Assembly (NCBI GenBank): GCA_963976795.1
Contig: CAXBLT010000003.1
Coordinates: 205,435-269,434, forward strand
Source: UBA7359 sp963976795
Lineage (GTDB): Bacteria > Pseudomonadota > Gammaproteobacteria > Eutrophobiales > Eutrophobiaceae
Direction of reading: 5' to 3'
DNA: 64,000 nt
A program made the position numbers and the translations under genes. Under the pieces are notes generated by a model. That model had not been told where the DNA came from. It searched no databases and was given only the letters and a program-made list of their open reading frames with translations. The first letter of the stretch is position 1, and each line of letters begins with the position of its first letter. Below are positions 44,305 to 52,243 of this stretch, piece by piece.

Positions 44305-44652
44305 ATGACGCCTGAAATTTTATTAAAATCATTGTCCGACCAAACTCGTTTGCGTAGCTTGATGCTGCTAATGCAGGAGGGAGAGCTTTGCGTTTGTGAG
44401 TTAACGCATTCATTAGATTTGATTCAGCCTAAAATATCGCGCCATTTGGCTTCATTAAGGGATATGCAAGTTGTTATTGATAGGCGTGTTGGTCAATGGA
44501 TTTATTACAGCATTAATCCAAAATTACCGTTATGGGCAAATGAGCTATTGCAAGCAGCGTTAAAGGGTAGTGTTGCTGAAAAACAATTTAAAAGTGATCT
44601 GAAAAAATTAAAAAATATGTCTAATCGCCCGGAAAATCGAATTTGTGCATAA
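44305..44652 (+). CDS. arsR: Arsenical resistance regulator ArsR
   Basis: A 115-aa winged-helix repressor that leaves DNA when it binds As(III). The E. coli-type metal site is present as ELCVCEL (CxC at the start of the recognition region) followed by HTH LDLIQPKISRHLASLRDMQV and the wing RRVGQWIYYSINP. First gene of arsR-acr3; its end is 38 bp from the acr3 start. Confidence 0.93.
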   Translation: MTPEILLKSLSDQTRLRSLMLLMQEGELCVCELTHSLDLIQPKISRHLASLRDMQVVIDRRVGQWIYYSINPKLPLWANELLQAALKGSVAEKQFKSDLKKLKNMSNRPENRICA

Positions 44653-44690
44653 ACTATTATCGAGCATCCGCAAGTGAAGGATTGAATCAT

Positions 44691-45860
44691 ATGAATGAAA
44701 AGAAACATGACATGGGCGTGTTTGAACGCTACCTGACTCTCTGGGTAGGTTTATGTATTGTTCTCGGTATCCTTTTGGGGCAATTCGCGCCACAGTTAGC
44801 AAAGACTCTGGACGGCATGAGCATTACGGTCAATGGCGCGCCTATAATTTCTGTTCCGATCGCTATCTGCCTATTTTTCATGATGTATCCGATCATGGTG
44901 AAAATAGATTTTTCCGAAGTAGTTAAAGCGGGAAAGAGTATTAAACCAGTTGGCCTGACTTTATTTGTTAACTGGGCGATCAAACCATTTACGATGTACG
45001 CAATTGCTACCGTATTTCTCGGGATGGTGTTTAAAGAGTTCATTGGTGTGGATGCAATGGATTTAGTAAAGATGCCGTTTGGACTGGACCTGCCGGTTGG
45101 CGCTGAATATGGTGCAGGCACCGTAGTGCTGCAAGATGGTGTCAAGATGCTTGCAGTTCCCTTGTGGCGTAGTTATTTAGCGGGTTGCATCTTGTTAGGA
45201 ATCGCACCTTGTACGGCGATGGTTTTGGTCTGGGGGTATTTAGCCAAAGGAAACGATGGCCATACATTGGTTATGGTGGCGACAAATTCTTTAATCATGC
45301 TTGTCCTCTTTGGCGTGTTAGGAGGCTTTCTACTTGGTGTCGGAAAACTACCCGTGCCATGGCAGGCACTACTCTTATCGATTGGTATTTATGTTGCGTT
45401 ACCATTGGTAGCGGGTTTTTTCTCCCGGAAATGGATTATCTCGAACAAGGGCAAAGCCTGGTTTGAGGAGAAGTTTTTACATTTGCTTACCCCAGTAACC
45501 ATTACCGCATTATTATTGACACTCGTTTTGCTTTTTTCCTTTAAAGGCGATGTCATTATTGCCAATCCCTTAACCATACTCTGGATAGCGATTCCCCTGT
45601 TTATTCAGACGGTATTCATTTTCGCAATTACGTATGGTGCTGCCCGTGCGTTGAAACTGTCTTATGAGAATGCCGCTCCTACCGCAATGATAGGCGCGTC
45701 TAATCATTTTGAAGTTGCTATTGCGACCGCCGTTATGCTGTTTGGTTTATCCTCAGGGGCTGCGTTAGCGACAGTTGTTGGTGTATTAATCGAAGTGCCT
45801 TTAATGCTTGCGTTAGTTGCATTTTGCAAGAAAACGAAAGCCTGGTTTGCAGAAAGTTGA
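44691..45860 (+). CDS. acr3: Arsenite efflux transporter, ACR3 family
   Basis: Inner-membrane As(III) exporter of 389 aa with about ten helices. The conserved cysteine in GIAPCTAMVLVWGYLAKGN and the motif ASNHFEVAIATAVMLFG identify ACR3 (BART superfamily) rather than ArsB. ATG 44691 is chosen, since AAGGA precedes it by nine bases; an in-frame TTG at 44643 would lie inside arsR. An insertion of some 30 residues with DLPVGAEYGAGTVVLQDGVK occurs between helices three and four. Confidence 0.93.
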   Translation: MNEKKHDMGVFERYLTLWVGLCIVLGILLGQFAPQLAKTLDGMSITVNGAPIISVPIAICLFFMMYPIMVKIDFSEVVKAGKSIKPVGLTLFVNWAIKPFTMYAIATVFLGMVFKEFIGVDAMDLVKMPFGLDLPVGAEYGAGTVVLQDGVKMLAVPLWRSYLAGCILLGIAPCTAMVLVWGYLAKGNDGHTLVMVATNSLIMLVLFGVLGGFLLGVGKLPVPWQALLLSIGIYVALPLVAGFFSRKWIISNKGKAWFEEKFLHLLTPVTITALLLTLVLLFSFKGDVIIANPLTILWIAIPLFIQTVFIFAITYGAARALKLSYENAAPTAMIGASNHFEVAIATAVMLFGLSSGAALATVVGVLIEVPLMLALVAFCKKTKAWFAES

Positions 45861-45924
45861 AATTGGTGCTTAGGAGTATCGTATTGAAGTCAGCTGTTTT
45901 ATGCTCTAATGATAAATAATTGCC

Positions 45925-45952
45925 TTGTAACCGGCTTATAAGCCCGTATACT
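45925..45952 (+). promoter_or_regulatory. Sigma-70-like promoter of the deaD gene with palindrome
   Basis: TTGTAA (45925-45930) and TATACT (45947-45952) are separated by 16 bp; the spacer holds a perfect 12-bp palindrome GGCTTATAAGCC (45933-45944), possibly an operator. A leader of about 70 bases precedes the deaD ATG. Confidence 0.5.
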
Positions 45953-46028
45953 CGCCGCTTCCTGTTGTCCGACGTCTGCTAAATACGGGTAACAGCTTGA
46001 TTCCCGTTCCATACCAAAGGTAACACCC

Positions 46029-47840
46029 ATGAGCAATATTGACGCCCCCACACTAACTTTTGATGACTTATCGCTTTCTGCGCCCATAATGAAGGCGTTG
46101 AATAAAGTCGGCTATGAAACGCCTTCGCCGATTCAGGCGGAAATCATTCCTCATGTCATGGATGGACGAGATGTTATTGGACAAGCGCAGACGGGTACGG
46201 GGAAAACTGCGGCATTTGCTCTACCACTGTTATCAAATATCGATTTAAAATTAACGACACCTCAAGTTTTAGTTCTAGCACCGACACGAGAATTGGCTAT
46301 TCAGGTTGCTGAGGCCTTTCAAACCTATGCGGCCTTTCTTAAGGGTTTTCATGTTTTACCTATTTATGGTGGGCAGGAATATGGGGTGCAGCTACGCCAA
46401 CTCAAACGTGGAGTTCACGTCGTAGTCGGCACGCCGGGACGTGTTATGGATCACATGCGTCGAGGCACTTTGAAACTGGACAAACTACGGTGTCTGGTAT
46501 TGGATGAAGCTGATGAGATGTTGCGCATGGGTTTTATTGATGATGTTGAATGGGTGCTTGAGCAATTACCCGAGCAACGTCAGATTGCATTGTTTTCGGC
46601 AACCATGCCGACTGAGATCCGAAAGATTTCGAAAAAATATTTAAACAATCCAGAACAAGTCACCATCAAGACAAAAAGTATTACCGCAGATACGATACGT
46701 CAGCGTTATCTGATGGTGAACGGCAGGCAAAAGCTTGAAGCTTTAACTACCATTCTGGAAAGTATGACTTTCAGCGCGATCCTTATCTTTGTCCGTACCA
46801 AGATTGAGACTATGGAACTGACTGAAAAATTATCCGCCCGTGGTTATGCCTGTACCGCATTGAATGGTGATATCACCCAGAAGTTACGCGAACAAACCAT
46901 CAGTAAATTAAAGTCTGGCAAGATTGATATGCTCATCGCTACCGATGTGGCTGCCCGTGGGTTGGATGTTGAACGTATCAGCCATGTTATCAATTATGAT
47001 ATCCCTAGTGACCCAGAGGCCTATACCCACCGTATTGGACGGACCGGTAGAGCGGGCCGTACCGGTGAAGCGATTGTGTTTGTCACAAATCGTGAACAGC
47101 GTCTGTTGGGCATGATTGAAAGGGTGACGGGTAAAAAGATCGAACGCATGCATATGCCAACGGTTGAAACAATTAATCAGGAACGTATTGTACGTTTTAA
47201 ACAAAGTATAACTGATACCCTGGATAGTCCCGACACCGAACTGTTTCACTCGATCATTGAAGAATACCAACTTGAATCAGGTCGTTCAGCAATGGATATT
47301 GCCACGGCATTGGCGAAGATTGCACAAGGTGGCGAGCCTTTTCTAATGAAACCACAGCCAGAGCAGAAACGAGATCGATCACGTAACGATCGTGAGCGAG
47401 ATAGGCCTCGCCGAGAAGGACGCCGAGACAAACCACATGATAGTGATAGACAGCGAGCGCCGAGACAATCAAGGCCCGACCGCGACATGGAACGTTTTCG
47501 TCTAGAAGTTGGTAATGAACATGAAGTCAAGGTTAACAATATTGTCGGTGCGATTGCGAATGAAGCGGGTGTTGATAGTCAATATATCAAGAACGTTACT
47601 ATCCATGACAACTATTCAACGGTTGATCTGCCTATGGGTATGCCGAATGATTTATTTAAGGCTATGAAAAAAGTCTGGGTGTCAGGACAGCAACTTAATA
47701 TTTCACGCATGAGTGAAAGGACGACGCCATCTGACAGGCCTGGAAAAAAGAAAGAGAAGAAATCAGCTGTTACGAAAAAGAAACGCGCAAAGTCAGATAA
47801 AAAACGGTCACCTAAGCGTAAACCTAAACCCGCCAGTTAA
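46029..47840 (+). CDS. deaD: DEAD-box RNA helicase, DeaD/CsdA type
   Basis: ATP-dependent RNA helicase for ribosome assembly and cold adaptation. The 603-aa protein has all core motifs: Q motif (TPSPIQAEIIP), AQTGTGKTAAF, APTRELAIQ, TPGRVMDH, VLDEADEML, SATMP, ATDVAARGLDVE and HRIGRTGRAGRTG. After a basic/acidic linker (about 440-490) comes a DbpA-type RNA-binding domain (about 492-565) and a lysine-rich tail KKKEKKSAVTKKKRAK. This layout is that of DeaD. Its 3' end overlaps the convergent hisH by 17 bp. Confidence 0.95.
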   Translation: MSNIDAPTLTFDDLSLSAPIMKALNKVGYETPSPIQAEIIPHVMDGRDVIGQAQTGTGKTAAFALPLLSNIDLKLTTPQVLVLAPTRELAIQVAEAFQTYAAFLKGFHVLPIYGGQEYGVQLRQLKRGVHVVVGTPGRVMDHMRRGTLKLDKLRCLVLDEADEMLRMGFIDDVEWVLEQLPEQRQIALFSATMPTEIRKISKKYLNNPEQVTIKTKSITADTIRQRYLMVNGRQKLEALTTILESMTFSAILIFVRTKIETMELTEKLSARGYACTALNGDITQKLREQTISKLKSGKIDMLIATDVAARGLDVERISHVINYDIPSDPEAYTHRIGRTGRAGRTGEAIVFVTNREQRLLGMIERVTGKKIERMHMPTVETINQERIVRFKQSITDTLDSPDTELFHSIIEEYQLESGRSAMDIATALAKIAQGGEPFLMKPQPEQKRDRSRNDRERDRPRREGRRDKPHDSDRQRAPRQSRPDRDMERFRLEVGNEHEVKVNNIVGAIANEAGVDSQYIKNVTIHDNYSTVDLPMGMPNDLFKAMKKVWVSGQQLNISRMSERTTPSDRPGKKKEKKSAVTKKKRAKSDKKRSPKRKPKPAS

Positions 47841-48465
47841 GGAAGTTTTTTAACAATCTTAAGCCATCGTGTTGGCTTTTTTCAGGATGAAATTGGGTTG
47901 CAAATAAATTATCTCTCGTAACCGCAGAGGTATAGTGACAGACATAATCAGTCGATCCTGCGATATCTGAAGCAAGCTCTGGCTTTACATAATAGCTGTG
48001 AACAAAATAAAATCGACTTTCATCCTCGATGCCTTCCCATAGCGGATGCGGCTTTTCCTGTTTCACCTGATTCCAGCCCATAGATGGGATCTTGTAGGTG
48101 TCACCATTCTCATCGACTTGATTATCAGTAAAACGAATAACATTACCGGGCAAGATACCAAGACCATTTACCCCACCATCTTCGTCACTGTGATCCATTA
48201 GCGATTGCAGGCCAAGGCAGATGCCAAGAAAAGGCTTGTTTAAAATACACTCGCGAATGACCACATCCAGTTCTTGTTCATTTAGATGAGCCATACATTG
48301 ACCAATAGCACCTTGACCAGGAAAAACGACTTTATCTGCTTTCAGTATCTCAGCCGGTTTATTACTGATAATGACAGACTGATCGCTGTTAGCAACAGTT
48401 TCGAGTGCTTTTGCAACAGAACGTAGATTACTGCTGCCGTAATCAAGGACAATGATCTTGGACAT
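47824..48465 (-). CDS. hisH: Imidazole glycerol phosphate synthase, glutaminase subunit
   Basis: Supplies ammonia from glutamine to HisF in histidine synthesis. The 213-aa class I amidotransferase has the nucleophile C83 in FLGICLGLQSLMD and the catalytic His-Glu in FATQFHPEKSQ. It follows hisB with a 17-bp gap. hisF and hisA, often next, are not downstream here because deaD is convergent and overlapping. Confidence 0.96.
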   Translation of the reverse strand: MSKIIVLDYGSSNLRSVAKALETVANSDQSVIISNKPAEILKADKVVFPGQGAIGQCMAHLNEQELDVVIRECILNKPFLGICLGLQSLMDHSDEDGGVNGLGILPGNVIRFTDNQVDENGDTYKIPSMGWNQVKQEKPHPLWEGIEDESRFYFVHSYYVKPELASDIAGSTDYVCHYTSAVTRDNLFATQFHPEKSQHDGLRLLKNFLNWRV

Positions 48466-48482
48466 GGCTTTGCTCGCTAGAC

Positions 48483-49076
48483 TTACAAGGCACCCTTGGT
48501 AGAGGGTAATATCCCTTCCATCCGCGGATCTTGTTCTACAGCCACACGTAGTGCACGGCCAAATGCCTTAAAGATCGTCTCTGCTATATGGTGAGCGTTG
48601 CGACCACGAAGATTATCGATGTGTAATGTCATCATCGCGTGATTGATAAAACCCTGAAAGAATTCGAAAATTAAATCAACATCAAAATCACCGATACGTG
48701 CGCGCGGGTAATTCGCATTATATTCCAGACCGGGTCGGCCGGAACAATCGATCACAACGCGAGACAGGGCTTCGTCAAGCGGCACATAGGCATGTGCATA
48801 GCGACGGATACCTTTTTTATCTGCAAGTGCTTTGGTAAATGCCTGACCGAGGGTAATACCCACATCTTCAACGGTGTGATGCGCATCGATGTCGAGATCG
48901 CCATTGGCTTTAATACTGATATCAAACATTCCATGGCGCGCGATTTGGTCCACCATGTGTTCGAGAAAAGGGACACCAATATTTAGGTCGGATTTCCCCT
49001 CGCCATCCAGATTTAAGGAAACCTCAATTTGAGTTTCTTTTGTGTCGCGTTTAACCGCCGCGGTACGATTGTTCAT
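48483..49076 (-). CDS. hisB: Imidazoleglycerol-phosphate dehydratase
   Basis: Monofunctional 197-aa enzyme for the seventh step of histidine synthesis. The two metal-binding histidine motifs are DIDAHHTVEDVGI and the C-terminal RNAHHIAETIFKAFGRAL. ATG 49076 is chosen over an upstream in-frame start at 49136 because AGGTGG lies just ahead and homologues begin MNNRTAAVKRDTKET-like. The HisB phosphatase domain of E. coli is absent, as in most bacteria. Divergent from hemF. Confidence 0.96.
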   Translation of the reverse strand: MNNRTAAVKRDTKETQIEVSLNLDGEGKSDLNIGVPFLEHMVDQIARHGMFDISIKANGDLDIDAHHTVEDVGITLGQAFTKALADKKGIRRYAHAYVPLDEALSRVVIDCSGRPGLEYNANYPRARIGDFDVDLIFEFFQGFINHAMMTLHIDNLRGRNAHHIAETIFKAFGRALRVAVEQDPRMEGILPSTKGAL

Positions 49077-49151
49077 TGAACTACCACCTGAAAAAATTAG
49101 CGTGATAGGATAGCGTCCTAAAGACATTATTACCAACTTACGGATAGAAAA

Positions 49152-50063
49152 ATGATCGATATTGACAGCATTAAACGTTATTTATATTCACAGCAAGAGC
49201 GTGTATGCAATGCAATGATACAACTAGACAAGACCTTAGAGCTAAAAGAGGATAATTGGGAACGTGAAGGCGGTGGTGGTGGTCGTAGTCGAGTCATGCA
49301 AAGGGGTAAGGTTTTTGAACAGGGGGGCATCAATTTCTCCCATGTCCATGGTGATAATTTACCGCCATCGGCAACCGCGACTAGACCCGAATTAGCTGGT
49401 CGATCATTTCAGGCATTAGGGAACTCTCTTGTGATCCATCCACAAAATCCATACGTGCCAACAACACATATGAATATCCGTTTTTTTGTGGCAGAGAAAG
49501 AAGGCGAAGCACCCATTTGGTGGTTTGGCGGTGGTTTCGATCTGACTCCGTATTATGGTTTTGAAGAAGATGCCCAATATTGGCACCAAAAGGCCAAGGC
49601 AGCTTGTGAGGGTTTTGGCGGTGAAGATACCTACGCCAAATATAAGCAATGGTGTGATGAATACTTTCATCTGAAACATCGAAATGAACAACGCGGCATT
49701 GGCGGTTTATTTTTTGATGATCTGAATGAATGGGGCTATGACTCTTGCTTTAAGTTCATGCAGAGTGTGGGAGATTACTTTTTAAAGGCTTATCTGCCTA
49801 TTGTGATCAAACGGACGGACATTCCTTTTAATGAACGCGAACGCGACTTTCAGCTTTATCGCCGCGGTCGTTATGTTGAGTTCAACTTGATCCATGATCG
49901 TGGGACCTTGTTTGGCTTACAATCCGGTGGTCGCACGGAATCAATCTTGATGTCTTTGCCGCCATTGGTGCGTTGGGAATACAATTGGCAACCTGCTCGC
50001 GGCACGCCTGAAGCAGAACTTTATGATGTGTTTCTGAAACCCAGAGATTGGGTGAAGGCTTGA
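49152..50063 (+). CDS. hemF: Oxygen-dependent coproporphyrinogen III oxidase
   Basis: Aerobic heme synthesis step giving protoporphyrinogen IX. The 303-aa protein shows the family stretches GGGGGRSRVMQRGKVFEQGG, NPYVPTTHMNIRFF, WWFGGGFDLTPYYGFEEDA and GGLFFDDLNEWG, ending ELYDVFLKPRDWV. Presence of the oxygen-using form supports an aerobic or facultative lifestyle. Confidence 0.97.
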   Translation: MIDIDSIKRYLYSQQERVCNAMIQLDKTLELKEDNWEREGGGGGRSRVMQRGKVFEQGGINFSHVHGDNLPPSATATRPELAGRSFQALGNSLVIHPQNPYVPTTHMNIRFFVAEKEGEAPIWWFGGGFDLTPYYGFEEDAQYWHQKAKAACEGFGGEDTYAKYKQWCDEYFHLKHRNEQRGIGGLFFDDLNEWGYDSCFKFMQSVGDYFLKAYLPIVIKRTDIPFNERERDFQLYRRGRYVEFNLIHDRGTLFGLQSGGRTESILMSLPPLVRWEYNWQPARGTPEAELYDVFLKPRDWVKA

Positions 50064-50236
50064 GAAACGAACTTATCGGATTATTAAGTTCGTTTGCAGC
50101 GATTATTATATTTCTATCGTTACGCTATTTTTATAAACACCGGTTTGAAGATAATATTCTTCAAGGTAAGCAAAAAATTATCGGTGTAGTGGTGCTGATA
50201 ATTTCAATCCTGATAGCCTTATTGCTGATGCAGTAG
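50060..50236 (+). CDS. Small two-helix membrane protein
   Basis: A 58-aa frame that overlaps the hemF stop (TTGA) and ends just before dtd. Two hydrophobic helices (LIGLLSSFAAIIIFLSLRYF and KIIGVVVLIISILIALLLM) are separated by a short polar loop KHRFEDNILQGKQ. The start could also be TTG 50048. Not recognised; coupling to hemF is suggested by the overlap. Confidence 0.6.
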   Translation: MRNELIGLLSSFAAIIIFLSLRYFYKHRFEDNILQGKQKIIGVVVLIISILIALLLMQ

Positions 50237-50243
50237 GGGCTGA

Positions 50244-50681
50244 TTAAGTCTTAAGCCAAAACGTTACCGGCCCATCATTGACCAAAGACACCTGCATATC
50301 TGCACCAAAGACACCTGTCTCAACACTTGCGAATAGTTGGCGAGCATAAGTAATAAGATACTCAAACAGTTGTTTCCCCAAGTCGGGTGCTGCCGCCTCA
50401 GAAAAGCTCGGGCGTAATCCTTTCTGTGTGTTAGCCGCTAATGTAAATTGAGGTACAAGCAATAAGCCACCTTTAATTTCCTGCAAACTGAGATTCATTT
50501 TATCTTGAGCATCAGGAAAAACGCGGTAATTGATTAGTTTTTCAAATAATCGCTGGGCTTGTTTTTCGGAATCATTCTTTTCGATACCAACCAACACGAG
50601 TAGTCCTGTGTCAATTGAGGCGACGGTACCACCATCAATGGTGACCTGGGCTTGAGTAACGCGTTGTAATAGTCCAATCAT
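50244..50681 (-). CDS. dtd: D-aminoacyl-tRNA deacylase
   Basis: Removes D-amino acids, and glycine from tRNA-Ala, mischarged on tRNA. The 145-aa protein has the two DTD active-site motifs VPQFTLAANTQKG (SQxxL-type) and NDGPVTFWL (GP cis-motif). Its ATG sits inside a perfect seven-base inverted repeat, described separately. Confidence 0.96.
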   Translation of the reverse strand: MIGLLQRVTQAQVTIDGGTVASIDTGLLVLVGIEKNDSEKQAQRLFEKLINYRVFPDAQDKMNLSLQEIKGGLLLVPQFTLAANTQKGLRPSFSEAAAPDLGKQLFEYLITYARQLFASVETGVFGADMQVSLVNDGPVTFWLKT

Positions 50682-50715
50682 TTATGATTGGGCGCTAACG
50701 AGCAGGCCGTTAGCG
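50674..50715 (-). promoter_or_regulatory. Two hairpins covering the dtd start and leader
   Basis: CCAATCA-TTTA-TGATTGG (50674-50691) is a perfect seven-pair stem that includes the dtd start codon on the minus strand. Just upstream in the same transcript CGCTAACG-N7-CGTTAGCG (50693-50715) is a perfect eight-pair stem. Neither has a T-run, so control of translation initiation is more likely than termination. Confidence 0.45.
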
Positions 50716-50868
50716 TTAAATTATCTTGAGAAAATCGAGGATATTAACAGCAAAGATTGCAACGGCAGCAAGCAGTACCACCCAGTCCATGTTTCTGCGA
50801 GCAAGAAAGCCGGTAAAATGTAAAATGAGTACGACTACAGACAAGATATAGACAATGTAGAAAAGCAT
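50716..50868 (-). CDS. Small membrane protein, 50 aa
   Basis: ATG 50868 opens a 50-codon frame ending TAA at 50716. The product has two hydrophobic stretches (MLFYIVYILSVVVLILHF and DWVVLLAAVAIFAVNILDFL) linked by TGFLARRNM, a positive loop that would face the cytoplasm. It lies directly ahead of dtd in the same direction. No family recognised, but codon use and membrane pattern look real. Confidence 0.55.
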   Translation of the reverse strand: MLFYIVYILSVVVLILHFTGFLARRNMDWVVLLAAVAIFAVNILDFLKII

Positions 50869-51085
50869 CTATTAAGTTCCTCTAATATTTGTATGGCATT
50901 TTATTTGTTGGATCTATTCTAAGCTAAACTATCACCATTAAGCCAACATTATGTATTAAATAGGCGACATAAGTGAGAAATCGCCTGTCTGGACAATATA
51001 ATATTTTTGTAAGTTATTGTCATTGCTATATTTTTTGATAAAAGAATGTAATCAGCTTGAGTTAACGACGACTTTTTTGTTCCGT

Positions 51086-52243
51086 TTACAGTGTTTTAAT
51101 GGAGTCAGATTTATTTTTATTGATTACCTTAATGCTATTAAGAATGTTTTTATTGTTGTGCAAGGTCATCAGTTTATTGCGAATAGATGATGTCGTTTCC
51201 TGACCTTTACAGATGACCAGTCTTTTATCCTTGGAGTACAGGTCTTCAGTTAAAAACATATTTTCCTTGAGATCCTTAATCGAAACAGTTTCAATCGTGA
51301 ACATCTCGTTTTCCAAGCATTGTAGAAATGTAGCCAGTATGTCGGGATCATAGTGCGATATTTGATTATTAAGGAATTCAATGGCCTGGTTTTTGGTCTT
51401 CCCTACTGATAATTGCCTGTCATAATCGTGAACTACCCTTAAGATTCTTGCTCCAATGGGAATTTCTTTTCCATTTACTTCGTCAAAAGGGATGCCTTTT
51501 CCATTAAATAACTTTTCCTGATATTTAATACCTTCAGCGATATCTTGCATGCGAGGAATCTTGGAAATTAAATCCGAGCCGACGAAAGGATGCATGTCAA
51601 AAATTTGTTGTTCCTCGGCATTAAGTTCTTCGCCGCGATATATCTTTTGAGTTGCAGCATCAGGTAAAATTATGCAACCAATAAGAGAAAGAGAAGACAT
51701 GGCCTCCAGTTTCCAGGTTTCTTTAATTTCCATTTCTTTTGCGACAGACAGTACATATTGTTTAATTTGGGACGTACGACCAAATGCTTCCGGGTTAATT
51801 ATTGATAATAATTCAGTGAGTATTTGAATGCTTCCAGTTAATGTTCCTTCAAGTAGTTCTTTTTCTGCTGTGATCAATTGAAATTGTTTCAGTGCATCGT
51901 CAATGGTTTTTTCAAGAATATCAGCGTGACAGGGTTTATTATGGAATCTGAAAATATCACCTTTATTTACAGCATCTACAGCAGTTTGTAAATCAGCATT
52001 CCCGGTTAACATGACTCTAACGATATCCGGCTTTAGTTCTTTTGCTGCGGATAAAAACTCGATGCCATTCAGACCCGGCATCTGCATGTCAGAAATAATG
52101 ACGGCATAATCTCCTTTTTTTATTAGTTCCAGTGCATCTTCGCCATTAGAGACGCCCTGAATATTAAATTTATTTCGAAGCGTACGTCGATATGCCTGAA
52201 TGATATTGGTTTCGTCATCTACGAATAAAACTCTATCAGCCAT
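51086..52243 (-). CDS. Response regulator with degenerate HD-GYP domain
   Basis: A 385-aa protein: receiver domain (about 1-120; VLFVDDETNI, SDMQMPGLNGIEF, RFHNKPC) followed by a region with the shape of an HD-GYP phosphodiesterase (about 140-320). The catalytic residues are mostly gone: the expected HDIGK reads SLIGCIILP, the HHE..DGxGYP element reads KYQEKLFNGKGIP, while MHPFVGSDLI keeps one histidine. It is therefore probably a non-catalytic binding or scaffold output. Last gene of a four- or five-gene minus-strand operon; it overlaps the preceding gene by eight bases. Confidence 0.8.
   Translation of the reverse strand: MADRVLFVDDETNIIQAYRRTLRNKFNIQGVSNGEDALELIKKGDYAVIISDMQMPGLNGIEFLSAAKELKPDIVRVMLTGNADLQTAVDAVNKGDIFRFHNKPCHADILEKTIDDALKQFQLITAEKELLEGTLTGSIQILTELLSIINPEAFGRTSQIKQYVLSVAKEMEIKETWKLEAMSSLSLIGCIILPDAATQKIYRGEELNAEEQQIFDMHPFVGSDLISKIPRMQDIAEGIKYQEKLFNGKGIPFDEVNGKEIPIGARILRVVHDYDRQLSVGKTKNQAIEFLNNQISHYDPDILATFLQCLENEMFTIETVSIKDLKENMFLTEDLYSKDKRLVICKGQETTSSIRNKLMTLHNNKNILNSIKVINKNKSDSIKTL

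Noticed and set aside
49077..49136. 20-residue N-terminal extension of HisB
   Set aside because: Homologues start near residue 21, where a ribosome site precedes the ATG.
50969..50993. AGGCGA..TCGCCT hairpin between the 50-aa gene and the signalling operon
   Set aside because: Thirteen-base loop and no T-run; too weak for a terminator.
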